From contig JACCIC010000001.1 of NCBI GenBank assembly GCA_018907035.1, forward strand, positions 4,384,001-4,448,000: a stretch of 64,000 nucleotides of DNA, read 5' to 3'. Shown one piece after another: positions 38,286 through 52,161 of this stretch (positions are counted from its first letter, which is position 1; the number at the start of each line of letters is the position of its first letter). The DNA comes from Sycobia sp. Sy_11. Its lineage: Eukaryota > Arthropoda > Insecta > Hymenoptera > Epichrysomallidae. Both the position numbers and the translations under genes were made by a program. Under the pieces are notes generated by a model. The model saw only the letters and a program-made list of their open reading frames with translations. It was not told the DNA's origin and did not search any database.

Positions 38286-41200
38286 TGGAATGAAAATGTA
38301 GATTCCTAGAATTAACAAACTTGAATACTACGAAATATGCATAACTTAAATAGATTATTAAAACAAGTATGTAATCTGCTGGACTAAATCATTAACATTC
38401 TTTACATCAATAATTTACAATATATTAAATGATAAGGTATCACATTTAAAAATTTTATAGGATTAAATATTTCTTTATTATTTGAAATAAGTAGTAATAG
38501 TCGACAACCTAAGTGCAATAAATTGTTATTTTGATGATAAAAAAAGTTAATATAAAAAAATTCATTTTTAGCGAGTTGAAAAATCTGATTTATCAGTCAC
38601 AAATAATAATAAAGGTTAAAGTATCCCTACGGATTTAGACATGATTATAAAATATTATTTAGAACAACGACCTTTCAACCCTACTCTCCATAGAATGAAT
38701 GCTTATGGAAGAAAAAATTATCCATATATAATTTTAGTGAGAATCCCCTCCCCTTTGTATCGCGGCTTTTCCTCGTAAATATCGGCCATAAAAGTCATAT
38801 CTGCCCGGTACCTTCTCTTTTTTCTTCAAATCAGCCGTAAAAACTTCACAGACTTACGAGGAAACGGGACGGACCACCATGCGCGATTGCCGGCTTTAAG
38901 GCGCGATTCGTATTCGGTCTGCATATCGCTCGTCGGCGACGCGCGCTGTCAAGAACAGAGAATGCACGCCATCTTATAATATACAGCATAGCCTTTCCAT
39001 AGGGCCGTACTTTTTTATTCCGTCGTTGGCTCGAAGGGGAAGAAAGGGGGTGGATACGTTTCGTTGCGGGACTATGTGTGCGCTCGCGCAAATGCATGTG
39101 TCTACTATGTTTATAGATCATTTTACCTTTGTCAATTTCGATAAGGTTTTTAACATCGCGCACAGGATCGGACGATTGCACAGTTCGGATTTTTCCGTAG
39201 GATGAGCAAGTATTGGACGGTAATAAACGGTTTTTTTTATTATTTCGTTCTCATTAGGTTTTCATTACTAATTATGTATCATATCATGTACGGTGACTTT
39301 ACCATGAATTTGAATTTTAAATCTACTGTACTATTGATTCATCAAATATAATAGTCCATTGTTGTGACAACTATGCTCATTTTGCTGATAAAGAGCCAAA
39401 ATACTAGACCAGATAGTGAGTTTTTGTTGGATTTGATTTTTTTATTTTTAGTTAAAAATAAAATGTATCACCTCCATTTTACACTAGCTTTACAGCTCTT
39501 ACACACCACGAGCAATAAAAGTAAGGGACGAATGTTATTTGCAATTTACATTAAAGATATACATTTTTATAAATGAACGGATAAGGAATAAAATAGTGGA
39601 GGATTTAAAAGTTTTGAATATTTTCTATATTATCAATTATCATAAAAGAAAATCCAAATATCAAGCAGTATTTATTATACTATACATAAAAAATCTTGCT
39701 TTCATTCGATTCAAATTAGTAATTATACATTTATAAAAAGTTTATTTATTTTCAATGAATTTATTTATTAATTGAAATTTCTTTTTGGACCTATTTATGA
39801 GATGTGTAGTGAAAGAACATTACTTATCATAACAATCTTTTATGTTTAAATTCTCCGAACAAATAAAAAGATCTCGCGCAGCCTATGTCTACACTGTGTT
39901 CGTAACTTTTCATGAATTCGTTCTGATTCTTGCACTGAGATATCGCGTCTTTATAATTGCGTTGGTAATAATGTAACGAAACAGCCGTCGCTTTTTGAAA
40001 CAGAAAGTTAACTTTATACTCGAAACGACTTATGAATAATTGAGCTGTATAGACAGATATTTAACTTAATGGGGATGAGGTGTATAAAAAATCTAATATC
40101 TTTCATTGTGTATACATGGCGATTGCCAAGTGAAGCGGATGCGTGGATGCGACACTATCATAAATTTCGGGCGCATCGTCGGGATAAGGGTTTTTACTTA
40201 CTCCTCCTCAGCGAAAATACGTACAGTTGGAAGTTACTTGATCTGATGAAACGGAGTTGTTAAGATCCAGTTGGTAGCTATGAGTTTTAATTATCATTTA
40301 CATAGTGGTGTATCTATTTTAATATTTAATTGTTCTCTGAACTATAAAAATTCTTACTTCTCACTCGAAGTAACATGTTGTTAATTTTGAATGCAGTTAT
40401 TTCAAATATATTGAATCCCTAAAAAAATCTTTAGTTATGGTTCTAAAAGAATTTTGCTTACATCATCTTACAGCGAAGAAACGCTAGATAATCAAAATAT
40501 TAACCATAAGTCTTACATGGCTGTTAATATATCTCTTAATGACCGCATTAAGGATAGTTCAAGATCAAAAAATCTATTATAATTGAAGTTAGTTTATTAA
40601 AGCAGGTAATTTTCTAAAATTTTCTTTAAATAGTAGATAAAATTCAGGATTCTGTTCCTTAATTTCAGTTTAAAATATTTTTTTCAAAACATAAAATACA
40701 CATATACATAAAAGTCTTCATTCTAAATATTATTCATTATTTTACTGAAAATTCATAATGAAAAGGCATTGCCAGTAAAATAGATGAAAAAAAGTACTTG
40801 AACTTTATTAAAGTAAATGAAATCTCATTAGAAGATTTATTTTATTATTAGTTAATATCTATTTGTAATTTCATTCGGAGGCTAGTGAACGAAGAAGGTT
40901 TACGTCTTTACGTCTTTTTTATAAGGAGAGTATCAATAAATTTTTATAGCTATGCTTGTGCCAATCGACGAAGATTACGATACAAACGTTAGATCTTCGA
41001 GTTACGAGTTCTTCTCTTTACTGCCCATTCTAAGTCTCAATTTATGAGTTTTATATACAAAAACAATGATTTTGATCTAATATACTGGTATTCTACTTTT
41101 ATAATAAAGTTTACGAAGTACTCTTATTATATATTTTAAAATCTATATTAAATATTAAATATATTTCCAAAACTTTCATGAACTTTTTAATAGAGATGCA

Positions 41201-44200
41201 ATTAGTAGCAGTGCATTGTGCAATATGTTTCTCAAAGACATTTTTAACAGTTAATAATAGATATCCACGTTTTACGTTCCGAATATTCAAGATGTTTATT
41301 ATTATATTTAAATTTTTGAACGGTACTATTTAAGGAAAATTTTCCAGTATTTTTTTATTTGTATATCTCAAATTCGCAGGCTGGGGTGGTGGGAGAGGTC
41401 TGTGACTGAGCTATCGGTAGAATGACGAGCACGTGTCTAACAAGTACGTCGATTACATACTTCTAATAATTTATAAACTAGTGTTTCTGCAATCTTATGT
41501 AACTTTTTGTAATGTTCCAAATACATATTAAATCTATTAAATCATATGTTTTCGGCAACAATGAATGTGTGCCACTGTACATAAACCGATGAAATTATTG
41601 GTTACGAAACACAGTTTTAATTTTCAGATCGATTTATTTAGACACTATCAATTGTAATATTTTAATTCTTTAAAAGTTTTCTATTCCGGACATGTATTAC
41701 GAACTAAAAATTTCTTTAAAAAATGCATAAATTCTTGTACTTTATTTACTTAGAGATGTTCGCTGAACAATGAATTTACTGTTTATTTAAATATTCGTAT
41801 ACTAATTTTTCAGACATTATTGTCTTACTCTATACGAATAACACAATAAATCTCTTCGACGACAATTGATGATTAATATATTGTATCTACTAATATATTG
41901 ACATACTAATATATACTGACTAATATATAGTTCTTACAATTTTATATACTTTTTCTTTTAATTGATTTTTTAACCATGAGATGAGGTTAAAATAAAATAA
42001 ATTGAAACAAAACGTTGAATAAAATGTAATTAGATTTTTTTCTTTTTTTATAATAAGACAAACTACCTAGACAGTAGGACCAATAGAAGCTAAAAATTAG
42101 CATTTTGCAGTACATTTAACTACTGTCAATAAATCCAGATATAAATTAAGGTTATGATTTTAATTTGAAAAATCTTGGGTATAAAATATAAAAGTCATGT
42201 TCCAGAGATAGAAAAATCTTATATATTCAAAAAAATTAGGATTTACTGATGATGAAAATTAAAATTGCAACTTCTTTTATATAAATGTAGAAGCCAGAAC
42301 ATTCATCTTTCAATTTTCACATCTGAAAATCTTTTTAATTTTTATATAATACGGTTATTTAGATAAGATAATAAACAAGAGATGACCGAGAGTGAATGAG
42401 TGACTATAACATACATACATACATACAGAGATAGAGAGAGAGAGAGAGAGGGAGGGAGAATGAGACAGAGTGTTATGGAAATAAAACTAGGTATATAGGA
42501 ATGACAAAATTCATCCAAAGGAAACAATTTGAAATCTCATTAACACGGACGCGCAATTCCAGAGCAATTCTTCCGCACATAAAACAGACGACCGTTTGTT
42601 CATGAAAAACTCTTTGCAATTTAAATTTAGCACTCGTTCCAACTGACTCTGCGCTGTCGCGTACAAACGAACGCATCCGCGAAGTCGGAGCAAGCAGAGG
42701 GAGCAGAGCTTAAATTTTTTCTATTCCAAGGGCGTTCTCTATATGATTCGTTAGCGCACCTTGTCGGGTAGGGGGGGGGGCAAGTAATTGCTTTATTTTA
42801 CAGGACCATACGCGTGCTGCTGGAGCTGGGTTAGATTAAAACAGCGAGTACTTTCTTCCGCTCGAGCAGCAGCTACTGCTACTGCTGCTGCTGTTTGCGC
42901 TCGTTCATTATTCGATGGCTTAATTGGATGCGAGCCGGCTTTGATCGAAACATCGCCTCGACCTGTCGCGTCTTGAGATTTTTTCTGTACGAGCTGAATG
43001 CACTCCGTAGCCTTGTTTGAGGAACTTTGGGAGACGAAAAAGGCTGCTGGAAAGAAGGCGGGATTGTGTGTCACCGCCCTAGCGTGATAAATCGACTAGG
43101 CGGGCGCGATCCTTCTCGTTGACACATTTTTTTGTCGAGGGTCAACAACGACCTCGGAGAGAGTGACGAGCGGCAACTCATCACCACCTTACGGTTCAAG
43201 GATATTTTAAGCGGCATGCCGATATTTAAAGAAAGAAGTTGAGAAATTATCGGTTATATCGAAATTCATAATACTTTATAGGAGGTGTCGAATTTTATGA
43301 TTAGAACAACGTATAACGGAGAATAACGGCCCTGCTTTCAACATTGAGAGGGGTAAATAAATTATACTATTATTTTTTTTAAAACACTTCTGATAAAGCT
43401 CCAGACTATTTCATTTTTAGTACCTAAGAAAATAAATGTTATTATGTGTAATTTAAAAGTGAAGTAGCTAATATAAATACAGTCAATCGTCACTAATTAA
43501 CAGTAACTCGGAAAGAATTGATTAGTAGTTTTTGATATTGGCTACTTCAAATTTTCAATTACGAGTATATATTTCCTTGCAAAGGGGCTAATAATAAAAT
43601 ACTCCACAACGTTACCAGAATATTTATTCCGATACAATGAGAGTGTGGTTTATTTATTCCTCTCAAGTTCGGCAGCAGGACCAATTTTCTTTGTTTTATG
43701 TTGTTTTGACAATTTGAATCTATCAGTTCATTTATTTCCGTATATATGGAATTTATAATTCTTAGTGTATGGTATATGTAATGTATTGACTGCTGAATAT
43801 AAATTTTTTCTATTTAATAAGAAATTTGTCATCGGAGGTTTAAGTATTTTTCTGGATAGCAACAGGCAGAATTCGAAAATTCAATGTTTCTTTCAATTTT
43901 AATTTCTCTCAGATCACGAACACTAATTTACTTAGGGCACAGAACGAACCAGCTCTTGAGTGGAGAAAAAGAGAGCACAATTCACTGAGAGCTATTTGTC
44001 TAAGAAATAAAGGTATATATATATAATTTATTTACGCTTTTTTTGTTATTAAACCCTATATGCAATTTGCAGTATCTGTTAGTAAATACGAATAAATTTA
44101 AGGCTTACATAAAAAGAAATATAATTATTTATTTAGTCCAAAACAAGATGTTATTTTTTAACTTAGTTTTAGATGACTTTTAGTTGAGTAAAGGTCATCT

Positions 44201-44600
44201 ACTTTCCACTATCACATATTTTCTTTTATAATCAGTTTGAGTGCATTGAATTTTCATAAAAATAGATAAAAATGAAACACATTTATTATTTGTGTTATTA
44301 TTATCAGGTCCAAATTCAAGTTAAAGATGCTTAGGAGTTCCTTCGTAGTTCATTCGTTGTAAATGTTTTTTGTCAGAGTTATTGTTTTGATATGAGCTAA
44401 TCTTTTAAGTTTCAATGACTGAAATAGTAAAATCTAAGTTAAAAAATAATAAAGCAATTTGATAGATATATAGCGTTTATCTTAAAATTGTTCTGCAATC
44501 TCTTTTCCTTCATCATAACATTAAACAGTATAAGCATTAAGATATAATATCTAATATTAAACTATACAATATCAGCAGACATCATTTGCATGTGTATGTG
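38286..44600. other. Intergenic, AT-rich with two GC-rich patches
   Basis: No convincing exon. The GC-rich patches at 38840-39190 and 42540-43200 stand out from flanks above 70% A+T. The second contains an (AGC/CTG)-rich stretch and a run of G at 42772. They could be promoter or CpG-type regions or remains of elements; no core motif decides. A (GA)n run lies at 42431-42450. Confidence 0.5.
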
Positions 44601-44603
<3 letters not shown>

Positions 44604-44636
<33 letters not shown>

Positions 44637-44643
44637 GCGTGCG
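44604..44643. repeat. (TG)n microsatellite
   Basis: TG array with GCGTGTGCG variants at its end. Confidence 0.95.
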
Positions 44644-44839
44644 CGATAGCATGTGCGTATGTGTGTTGGTGCTTGCAAAGACAGTTCTTTCAGCTGTTTC
44701 AATAAAATTCATTCACAGCAGACTTCGATCGTAATGTTATAGCTCACGTCATCATTGTTAAGCTTAACTTGTTAAGTTAACCTGTTCGAAAGGAAATGCG
44801 GAATTAAGTTTACTTTGAACTGTCTGTAGAAGCTTGCAC

Positions 44840-45260
44840 TGCTATTTTGTACGGGCTTCGAGTCGCCAATCCCTCTCTATCGATTGTTGCTCATTCGTTC
44901 AAACCTCGCTGTGTGCCGACCGATGAGACATGCGCCCGACCCTCCGAGTAGTTGCGTCAAGCTTTATCAGGGCAACATAATTCATCTATATTCTCTACTT
45001 TTAGTTCTTCGACTTGCTCGCAGCTAGATCCGCGCAAAAAAATAAGAATAAGGCGTCGTCTGGAGCTACTGGAAATTAAGGGCGTGCCGTTGGGGAGGAG
45101 CCCAACCCATGTAAGACGTTGCAGCGTCAGCTCCGGTCGTTCGACAAATTTGCTCAACACTTACCTCTGCCACGACGCCACGATACTTTATCGAGGGACC
45201 GCTGCATTAAAGCATTGCGAGCTTCGGCCCTATTGCACTTCGTCACTTTGACTGTCGAAG
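44840..45260. other. GC-rich patch, unassigned
   Basis: A 420 bp block of higher GC containing short open frames on both strands. It could be a promoter or first exon of the candidate + strand gene at 45673, or an LTR fragment. I searched for TG..CA ends with flanking duplication and found none. Confidence 0.3.
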
Positions 45261-45672
45261 CACTTTGACTCCGACTGTCTACTTCTTTTCAATGAAAAAA
45301 AATAATTGAGAGGTGATTTTAAAGTATGAAACTTGTGCAATATTCGTGGAAATATATTAATTCAGAAAAATATAATTGTGTTGATAATAATTTTTATGAG
45401 TTAATAACAGAATTTTGCATATCGTAATCAAACAGAGTTTATCGATGAGGTTTTCATGCTTACCTGAGAGTCTAATTCAATTAAAGTTTAGCTTAGGTAG
45501 TTGGATGGCAAATAAGAATTAGATGAATTTAAAAGTATTCATATTGTATTCAATTTTTTTTATTGTTAAATTACTATTATTTATTAAACTATTGAAACTT
45601 TCAAATGTTCATGTTAAGCAATTCGTTCTCATTTTATAGCTTTCGATATTACTTCCTGATACTTTTTCTTAG

Positions 45673-45781
45673 TACTCAAGATAAAGTCACACCCGAAAAT
45701 GGACTAGATATACCTGCAAAGAAGGTTCTGATAGAGTTAAATTTAAAGAATTATCAGGCGCAATTAATTGTAGTCGTGGAA
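45673..45781 (+). CDS. Candidate orphan internal exon
   Basis: The acceptor CTTTTTCTTAG and donor GAA|GTAAGT bracket 109 nt. These read in one frame (phase 2 to 0) as a coding-like peptide starting TQDKVTPENGLDIP and ending in a beta-strand-like stretch (QAQLIVVVE). No partner exons are recognised and the family is unknown. It may be a fossil exon. Confidence 0.33.
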
Positions 45782-46505
45782 GTAAGTTTGTAATTACGCG
45801 TAGTTAGTAGAAGATTAATGTAATATTTATTAGAATAATATAATTTATAATGTAATTGGATTATGTTTTATTGATGAATTTGGGTTTAGTCGGTTACCAA
45901 TGCCTTTTTAATGCAATGATAAATAACTATATAGTAAATTTTATCTCAATATTTCAAATTTATTGTAAAGTAAAAGAAGTTATTGCAATTCTAACATAAA
46001 AATCAAAATCGAATTTTTTTTAAATCTTTCAGAAACTGTTTTTCATTTTACCTTAGATAATTAGATATATATTTGAGATATATTCCAAAAAGTCAGATTT
46101 CTAAAATTAACAGCTAGATCTCGGTTGCATGAAATAATGAAGGAGGCGAGTGTATGGTTTCTTTCCTTTTATATACTTTTATATACATTTTTATATACAT
46201 TTATTATCTGATTATCAGTAAAAGTTAATATTCCATAGGTATATTAAATAATTTAAAGTGCATAAAAAGTTCAGAGAAATATTTTATTATTATTTAACAG
46301 ATATATGTCAATGAACAAATTAATTTTGATAAATATATCAGTATATAATGTAATTCAAATAATGGCGTAGACAACAAACTCGGCCGCATCATTGATCACA
46401 TATTTGCCTTTTACAATTTCTTTAATAATTTTTTATTTTTATTCACTTGCTTAATATTTTTGATATTATGCAAAAGTTCACGATCTTGAGAATGACATTA
46501 GGCTT

Positions 46506-46511
46506 TTTATT
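46506..46511 (-). promoter_or_regulatory. Polyadenylation signal AATAAA (minus strand)
   Basis: AATAAA on the minus strand about 90 nt after the stop of the serine protease homologue. Confidence 0.45.
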
Positions 46512-46600
46512 AATACGCTGTAAATGAACTAAAATATTCATTTGAATTTTACATTGAAATTAATAAAAATTCATACCAGTAATTATTGATGCTACGGCAG

Positions 46601-47384
46601 TCATAATTGATTCCCTAGGCTTACATAGTCATAAGATATCCCTGTTTTTGACTTAATCCAATGATAAAAGGCCCCAACATTAGTATAAATACCGGGAATA
46701 AACTCTACACCACAAACGTTAGCACCAGCAATAAGACCATATAATTTTCCGTTAATGGCGCCAGGTCCACCGAAGTCTCCCGCACATTTGTCATTTGGAG
46801 CACTCGTAGCACAGAACACGTTTGAGGATCCGAAAGATAATTCATCGCATCGTTCTTTCGGTACAACGTATACTCCCGCTTCTCTCAATTCCAGCGATGG
46901 ATTAGGAGCATATACCTACAAAAACTTTACGTTTATTCAACAATCATTGGTACAGAGAGCAATGATTTAGATAAAATGTAAGTTAATACAATTTAAAAAA
47001 AAATGAATTCAAAAACTGCAATTAAAATAACGCTTTGCCGATATGGTCTCTAATAATTAAGTTATTTCCGTTATATACTTTTAAATGTTAAACATGGATT
47101 TTTATAATTTCAAAATTTTTAATTTTTATTATGTTTTGTACTGTTTTAATAGTATAAAACACTAATTTTTATTGTAGTTAATTAAGAAAATTTTAGTGTA
47201 ACAAAGGTTTGCTTTTAGAGTTCTTTTAGAAAATTTATGATTTATAATGATCGATTCTCATGGTGTAAAGTAAAGTTTGATACAAGTATATTAGTTTACT
47301 AAAGTAATTTTTAAATCACTGCAAATTTAGTATTTTAAACCATTAGGTCGATGAATTGTCTGTGTATAAAAACTTTTTTTTGAA

Positions 47385-47450
<66 letters not shown>

Positions 47451-48790
47451 TCTTCTCAAGAAATACTTCACTCTATAGATGGAAATAATTAACAGTATGA
47501 ATAATTATTGTTTATTTTACGTCATTAAATATGATCTTTTATTATATTCTGTATGATTTTTTATTGTAGACCTTAGAAAATGACATTTATGTTTGAAAGG
47601 AATGTAGATGATAAGACAGTCTTACAAATTTACCTAGTTTTAATTTTACCTCTGTTTTTCCGTATCCACTAATTAGCATGTACGTAGCCGTATCTGGATA
47701 TACACTTGATGTCGACAAGGCTATATAATTTTGTGCAGCATTCAATTCCATAGCTAGAATCTACGAGGACAGATTTTACAGATTATCGTTGTATGTTCGT
47801 ATTTTAATGAATAATATGCCACAAATTATTTGAAGGTATTTTTAACCGCGCATCCTAAAAAAACCTTTAAATATAAAACTTATTAAAAGAAGTGCAATAC
47901 TTGTAATGAAATGAATATTAACGATCTATATGGAGGTATTAGGCTGCCGCTATGAAATTTCATAATGACAACATGTAAAAATGGATTTTCCAAATTCAAT
48001 TAAAAGTTCTTTTTAATTTTTTTTAATTACACAAGAAGAACATCACTTATATATTGTTAATGTAGTTGTGAATACATCAAAATATCATTATTTTATAAGA
48101 CGAAATTATAGGACGGATTCTAATTATATATCTTTAACATATTTTCTAATTGATTCGCATAATATAACATACCTTAAGTAAAACAATGTCAGCTTCATAG
48201 AGAGATTTTTCAAAATCATGATGGTATATAATATCTATCAAATTATGAACATTTCCGTACATATGAGTAAATGAAGTACCAGTTCTCACTTTTATATTTT
48301 CATACGGATCCCGTTCGTTTCTACATTATGATATATAAAATATAATAAATCAAGTTTTAGCTGTGCACTTTCCATATATAACATTTTGCTTACTTGATAC
48401 AACGTGCTGTTGATAATAACCATTCTGCTGAAATGATAACTGCACCGCAGATCAATTTTCCAAGATACTCTAAAGATGCCTGAAACATAATTAAACAATA
48501 GAAATCATAGAAACCATTCATAGTCGTTAAAACTCTAAATTATACCTCAATACTTCATATATTTTTAAATTACCTGATAAGGTAAATACCCAATACTTTG
48601 CGGATATCCTTGAATAATTTTCTCTTTACTAGGTGATTTTACGTCTGAAATCAGATAAATATATGCATATAAATATTTTGTAAATATTATTTTTTATTAA
48701 TTACATATAACTTAACTCACCTATATAATAACAATTAACGTAAGTTATGCATAATAGTAAGCATAGCAGCCTCATAATTATAGTGTTCAT
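46601..48790 (-). CDS. Secreted serine protease homologue (H57R, S195F), six exons
   Basis: Exons on the minus strand: 48790-48721, 48644-48574, 48479-48394, 48320-48173, 47760-47650 and 46915-46601. Lengths 70, 71, 86, 148, 111 and 315 nt sum to 801, giving 266 residues plus stop, and all phases agree (1, 0, 2, 0, 0). The N-terminus is a signal peptide (MNTIIMRLLCLLLCITYVNC). After a Lys comes IIQGYP in place of IVGG, so a basic activation site is kept. The His57 motif reads STARC (His to Arg), Asp102 is kept in EADIVLLK, and GDSGGP reads GDFGGP (Ser to Phe). Asp189 is retained in NDKCAGD. It is therefore a catalytically dead secreted S1 homologue, not a close copy of the + strand domains. 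Such proteins often act as cofactors or binding proteins; its own role is unknown. Confidence 0.88.
47388..47448. repeat. (TA)n microsatellite in an intron
   Basis: 61 bp of TA between exons 5 and 6 of the minus-strand protease homologue. Confidence 0.95.
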
Positions 48791-49832
48791 ATATCACAAC
48801 TGAATAGTTATTATCGCAGCTATATTCTTATATAATGACACTAAAGTATTCAGTAGGTGGATTAATTCAAGGTGGTTTGAGTGTTTAGTGCCGTATCAAG
48901 TGGAAATCTTGAGCGAGATCTGCTTAAATTTTTTATATTCATTAAATTCAAAACATTTAGTAATTCAATTTAGAAGAAATATACACTTCATTTTTTTTAT
49001 ACAAATTACTAATGATATAGTAGAAATTTTATTTCGGTTTATGATTATCCATATGAATTAATATACATTTCTATACTTTCAGTTTTAGCTTTCTTATATG
49101 CTAATTTATATTCATATATAGTTTTTCATTATTATATAATGTTCATACCATACGTGCAACAATGGAGTGGAAATGGAACACATCCTACGGTGGAATTTTT
49201 GCCAGCAAAGTAAATACGTCGACGAACGATTTTATTGCTTCTTGGTCTAATAGTCAGTAAAGCATATTAAACCTTCTATGTTTGTGTTGTGAACTTATTG
49301 TATTTATACCCTGATTGATGCATTATGTCCGAGGGTGTGAGAAAGACAGGGAAATTATAGGTATCATCCCCAGGTAGGACTCTGCGAATAAACGAGATTC
49401 CACGTTACATTTGGACCATGTAGCTCCAATGTCCTGCACGATTGTCTTCTTCAAAACGAGAGAATCACCAATGATAACTTTTGCATAGGAAATTCGGGTT
49501 CGATTATCGACGAAGCCGTATCGAGCCGAGTTATAAGTGTTCCTTTGCTACTCGTGAGATCAGACATTTTACAGCTCGTCATTCGTTGTTTTATACGTAT
49601 ACAAACGCGTGTTTATATATTTCCGTGACCCAGACTTTTCGCGATGCAGTGCAGAAGATCAACAGAGGAACTCCTTTTTTCCTGACCCATCATGCGAGTG
49701 CGCAAAATTGTTTTGCTCGCCAACACATCCTTGTACACAATGGGTAACTATAGCGAACATATTGTAATATATTTTGAAATTCATTTATTTGCGCGCGTGC
49801 GTATGTATGTGTGTGTGGGATAATGAACCATA

Positions 49833-49835
<3 letters not shown>

Positions 49836-49918
<83 letters not shown>

Positions 49919-49926
49919 GTATATAT
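49836..49926. repeat. (TA)n microsatellite
   Basis: About 90 bp of TA just upstream of the small ORF at 49948. Confidence 0.95.
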
Positions 49927-49947
49927 CTCACGAGATATAAATCAAGA

Positions 49948-50211
49948 ATGTTTTTTTCGCAAAAGATGTTTTACACACTTGCTATAATTACTGCGATCAA
50001 CATACTTTACTTAGCTGCACAGAATGGATCGTTCGCTAGTAAGAACATTGACACGGCTATTACAAGGAGAGTGAGGGATATCATAGAAAATTATGTTGGC
50101 CAGGGGAGGAAATGTAGTGAATCTTCTTCAAAAATGCGGCTGCGTTTTTCCTTGCGCGATCCAGTAGCTATGCGATTTTCGCCTTCCTCCGTTCTGCTCG
50201 AAACAAATTAG
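49948..50211 (+). CDS. Candidate small secreted protein or first exon
   Basis: An 87-residue ORF starting with a good signal-peptide pattern ([17 protein letters not shown]), then a charged segment ([18 protein letters not shown]). The last third is Arg/Ser-rich and less convincing, so the true coding part may end at a splice site near 50100. No family is recognised. A chance ORF is the main alternative. Confidence 0.3.
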   Translation: MFFSQKMFYTLAIITAINILYLAAQNGSFASKNIDTAITRRVRDIIENYVGQGRKCSESSSKMRLRFSLRDPVAMRFSPSSVLLETN

Positions 50212-50304
50212 CACCCCTACGCTCGCTTATATTTATATATACACAGTGTTCCGATAATCTCAAATTTACTTAATATAGAGCATATTTACTTTCATGAAAA
50301 CATC

Positions 50305-50552
50305 TTATTCTAGAATTCTAGAAAGAAATGCTATTTGAATATCGAACAACATTATTTTATAATCTTCATGAGTGAGAGAAGAAGAATGTCTTATAATTGG
50401 AGCAAATATTTCTAAGTAATGTATAACATATTGCTGCTTAAAACCTCTCACAAATAATCTTATCCTATACCTCGCTGGCTTTTCTATCTTTGCTTCTTGT
50501 AAGTTAAATATCCATTTAGAATACATAATTGGGACATCCTCTAAATTATCTA
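50305..50552 (-). mobile_element. Ty1/copia reverse-transcriptase fragment
   Basis: The minus-strand translation has the order typical of the start of a copia RT: SKWIF, then ARYRIRLFVRGFKQQY, then YLEIFAPIIR, and FDIQIAFL. The family's usual Val-Ala-Arg-Gly-Phe and Tyr-Ala-Pro-Val signatures appear in altered form. Only about 75 residues remain, stops lie upstream, and no LTR is visible. It is a fossil fragment. Confidence 0.6.
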
Positions 50553-51121
50553 TAAGTAACTAAGAAGTATTTTTCTCCTGTGGCGATAATTTTTCATCGA
50601 ATACGACCTTTCAATGATTTGTATTGGGTTCCGAGATTGCTTTTGCATACATGCCTGGTTCATATTTCTCAATTAAATGCATGCCATTGTCAATATTTCT
50701 TCTATCTGTAAGCTGTCAATTGCATGATATTCATTTGAACAAGATCATAAAATTAAATAACACAAAAGTTTCAATTTTAAGTAATATTTTTATAATACTT
50801 CACTCGAGTTGTTTTCTTTAGATAAATATATTTCATTTATATTTATTTTTAAAATTACATGATACGTAGATAACTACGCAAAGTAGAATATAATGTAATT
50901 CTATTATATTCCACTGCCTATGCATACGTTCAATTAATGAATTAGACAATTCTTTAAAAATTTTATCATAATTTTAGGAATTATTAATCGAACATTATTG
51001 GTGTAAAATTTGAATAAATTATTTTCTTCATTCATATATATATAGTGCATTAAGCTGCTACCTGTAATATACCGAAAACTCGACACTGCACAAATATTAG
51101 TGCACTATAATAATGAATTAT

Positions 51122-51467
51122 AACAGAGCTTTGTTTCCTAACTTAAGAGATCTCGTGATGGATATGTGTTAGATTCTCCACCATACAAAATTGCCTGTTT
51201 TTACTGCCTTTAAAAACTTCTTTTCAATCGTTTAACAAAAATTTTTATTACTTATTTTAAATAGTATTATTATTAAAAAATTTGTATTACTTAGAACAGA
51301 GCTTTGTTTCCTAACTTAAGAGATCTCGTAATGGATATTTGTTAGATTCTCCATCATACAAAATTGCCTGTTTTTACTGCCTTTAGAAACTTCTTTTCAA
51401 CCGTTTAACAAAAATTGTTATTACCTATTTTAAATACTATTACTATTAAAAAATTGATATTACTTAT
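51122..51467. repeat. Tandem duplication, 2 x 173 bp
   Basis: AACAGAGCTTTGTTTCCTAA starts both copies (51122 and 51295). The copies match over their length with a few substitutions. No ORF is shared. Confidence 0.9.
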
Positions 51468-52104
51468 TTTAAATATGTGAAAAATTTAAAAAAAATTTTT
51501 CTACATTTTCTGTAACTTTTATGAAGTTAGTCTTTCTTGAATTTCTTTTCATTTTAGAAACTTTTGTTACAATGTCTAAATTTGGTTCAATTTATATAGT
51601 TATATATTCTAGTGAAATAATGAAGAATGCTGTGCGTATGGGTAAATAAATCTATTTACTACCTAAATACAAATAACAGAGGTGAACATTAAATCAAAAT
51701 ATTGAATATCACGAAATTTCGCAGAAACTCCTCTAATGATACTCAGACTAATATTATTGTTCCTTTTATGAACAGAATCGAAATTAGATGTAAAAATGAG
51801 TATTAAATTTAATAATAATTATTCATCGCTTATACTTTTTAGAATTAAAGTAGTATTAATCCATTAAAATTCTAGTTGTTATTATAATTAATTATATTAA
51901 AAATATTTCTATATTATTTATATTAAATTTAAAAACAATACATTAGTTTGTAGCTGGTAAACTTATATATCTTTATAATTTAAGAAAGACAGTAGAAACA
52001 TAAAATACAAATTTAGTTTTACGATTTCAATTAGAATAATTTAGTCTAATATATACTAAAATAATGCGTAATAATTTTTAAGCAAGTTTCATAATATGCA
52101 TTAA

Positions 52105-52109
<5 letters not shown>

Positions 52110-52158
<49 letters not shown>
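52110..52158. repeat. (TA)n microsatellite
   Basis: About 48 bp of TA in intergenic DNA. Confidence 0.95.

Positions 52159-52161
<3 letters not shown>

Noticed and set aside
38846..39181. 111-residue minus-strand ORF in a GC-rich patch
   Set aside because: Arg-rich low-information sequence, no family match I can recognise, no splice or poly(A) context.
44840..45260. Possible solo LTR
   Set aside because: Composition fits, but no TG..CA borders with a flanking duplication could be found.
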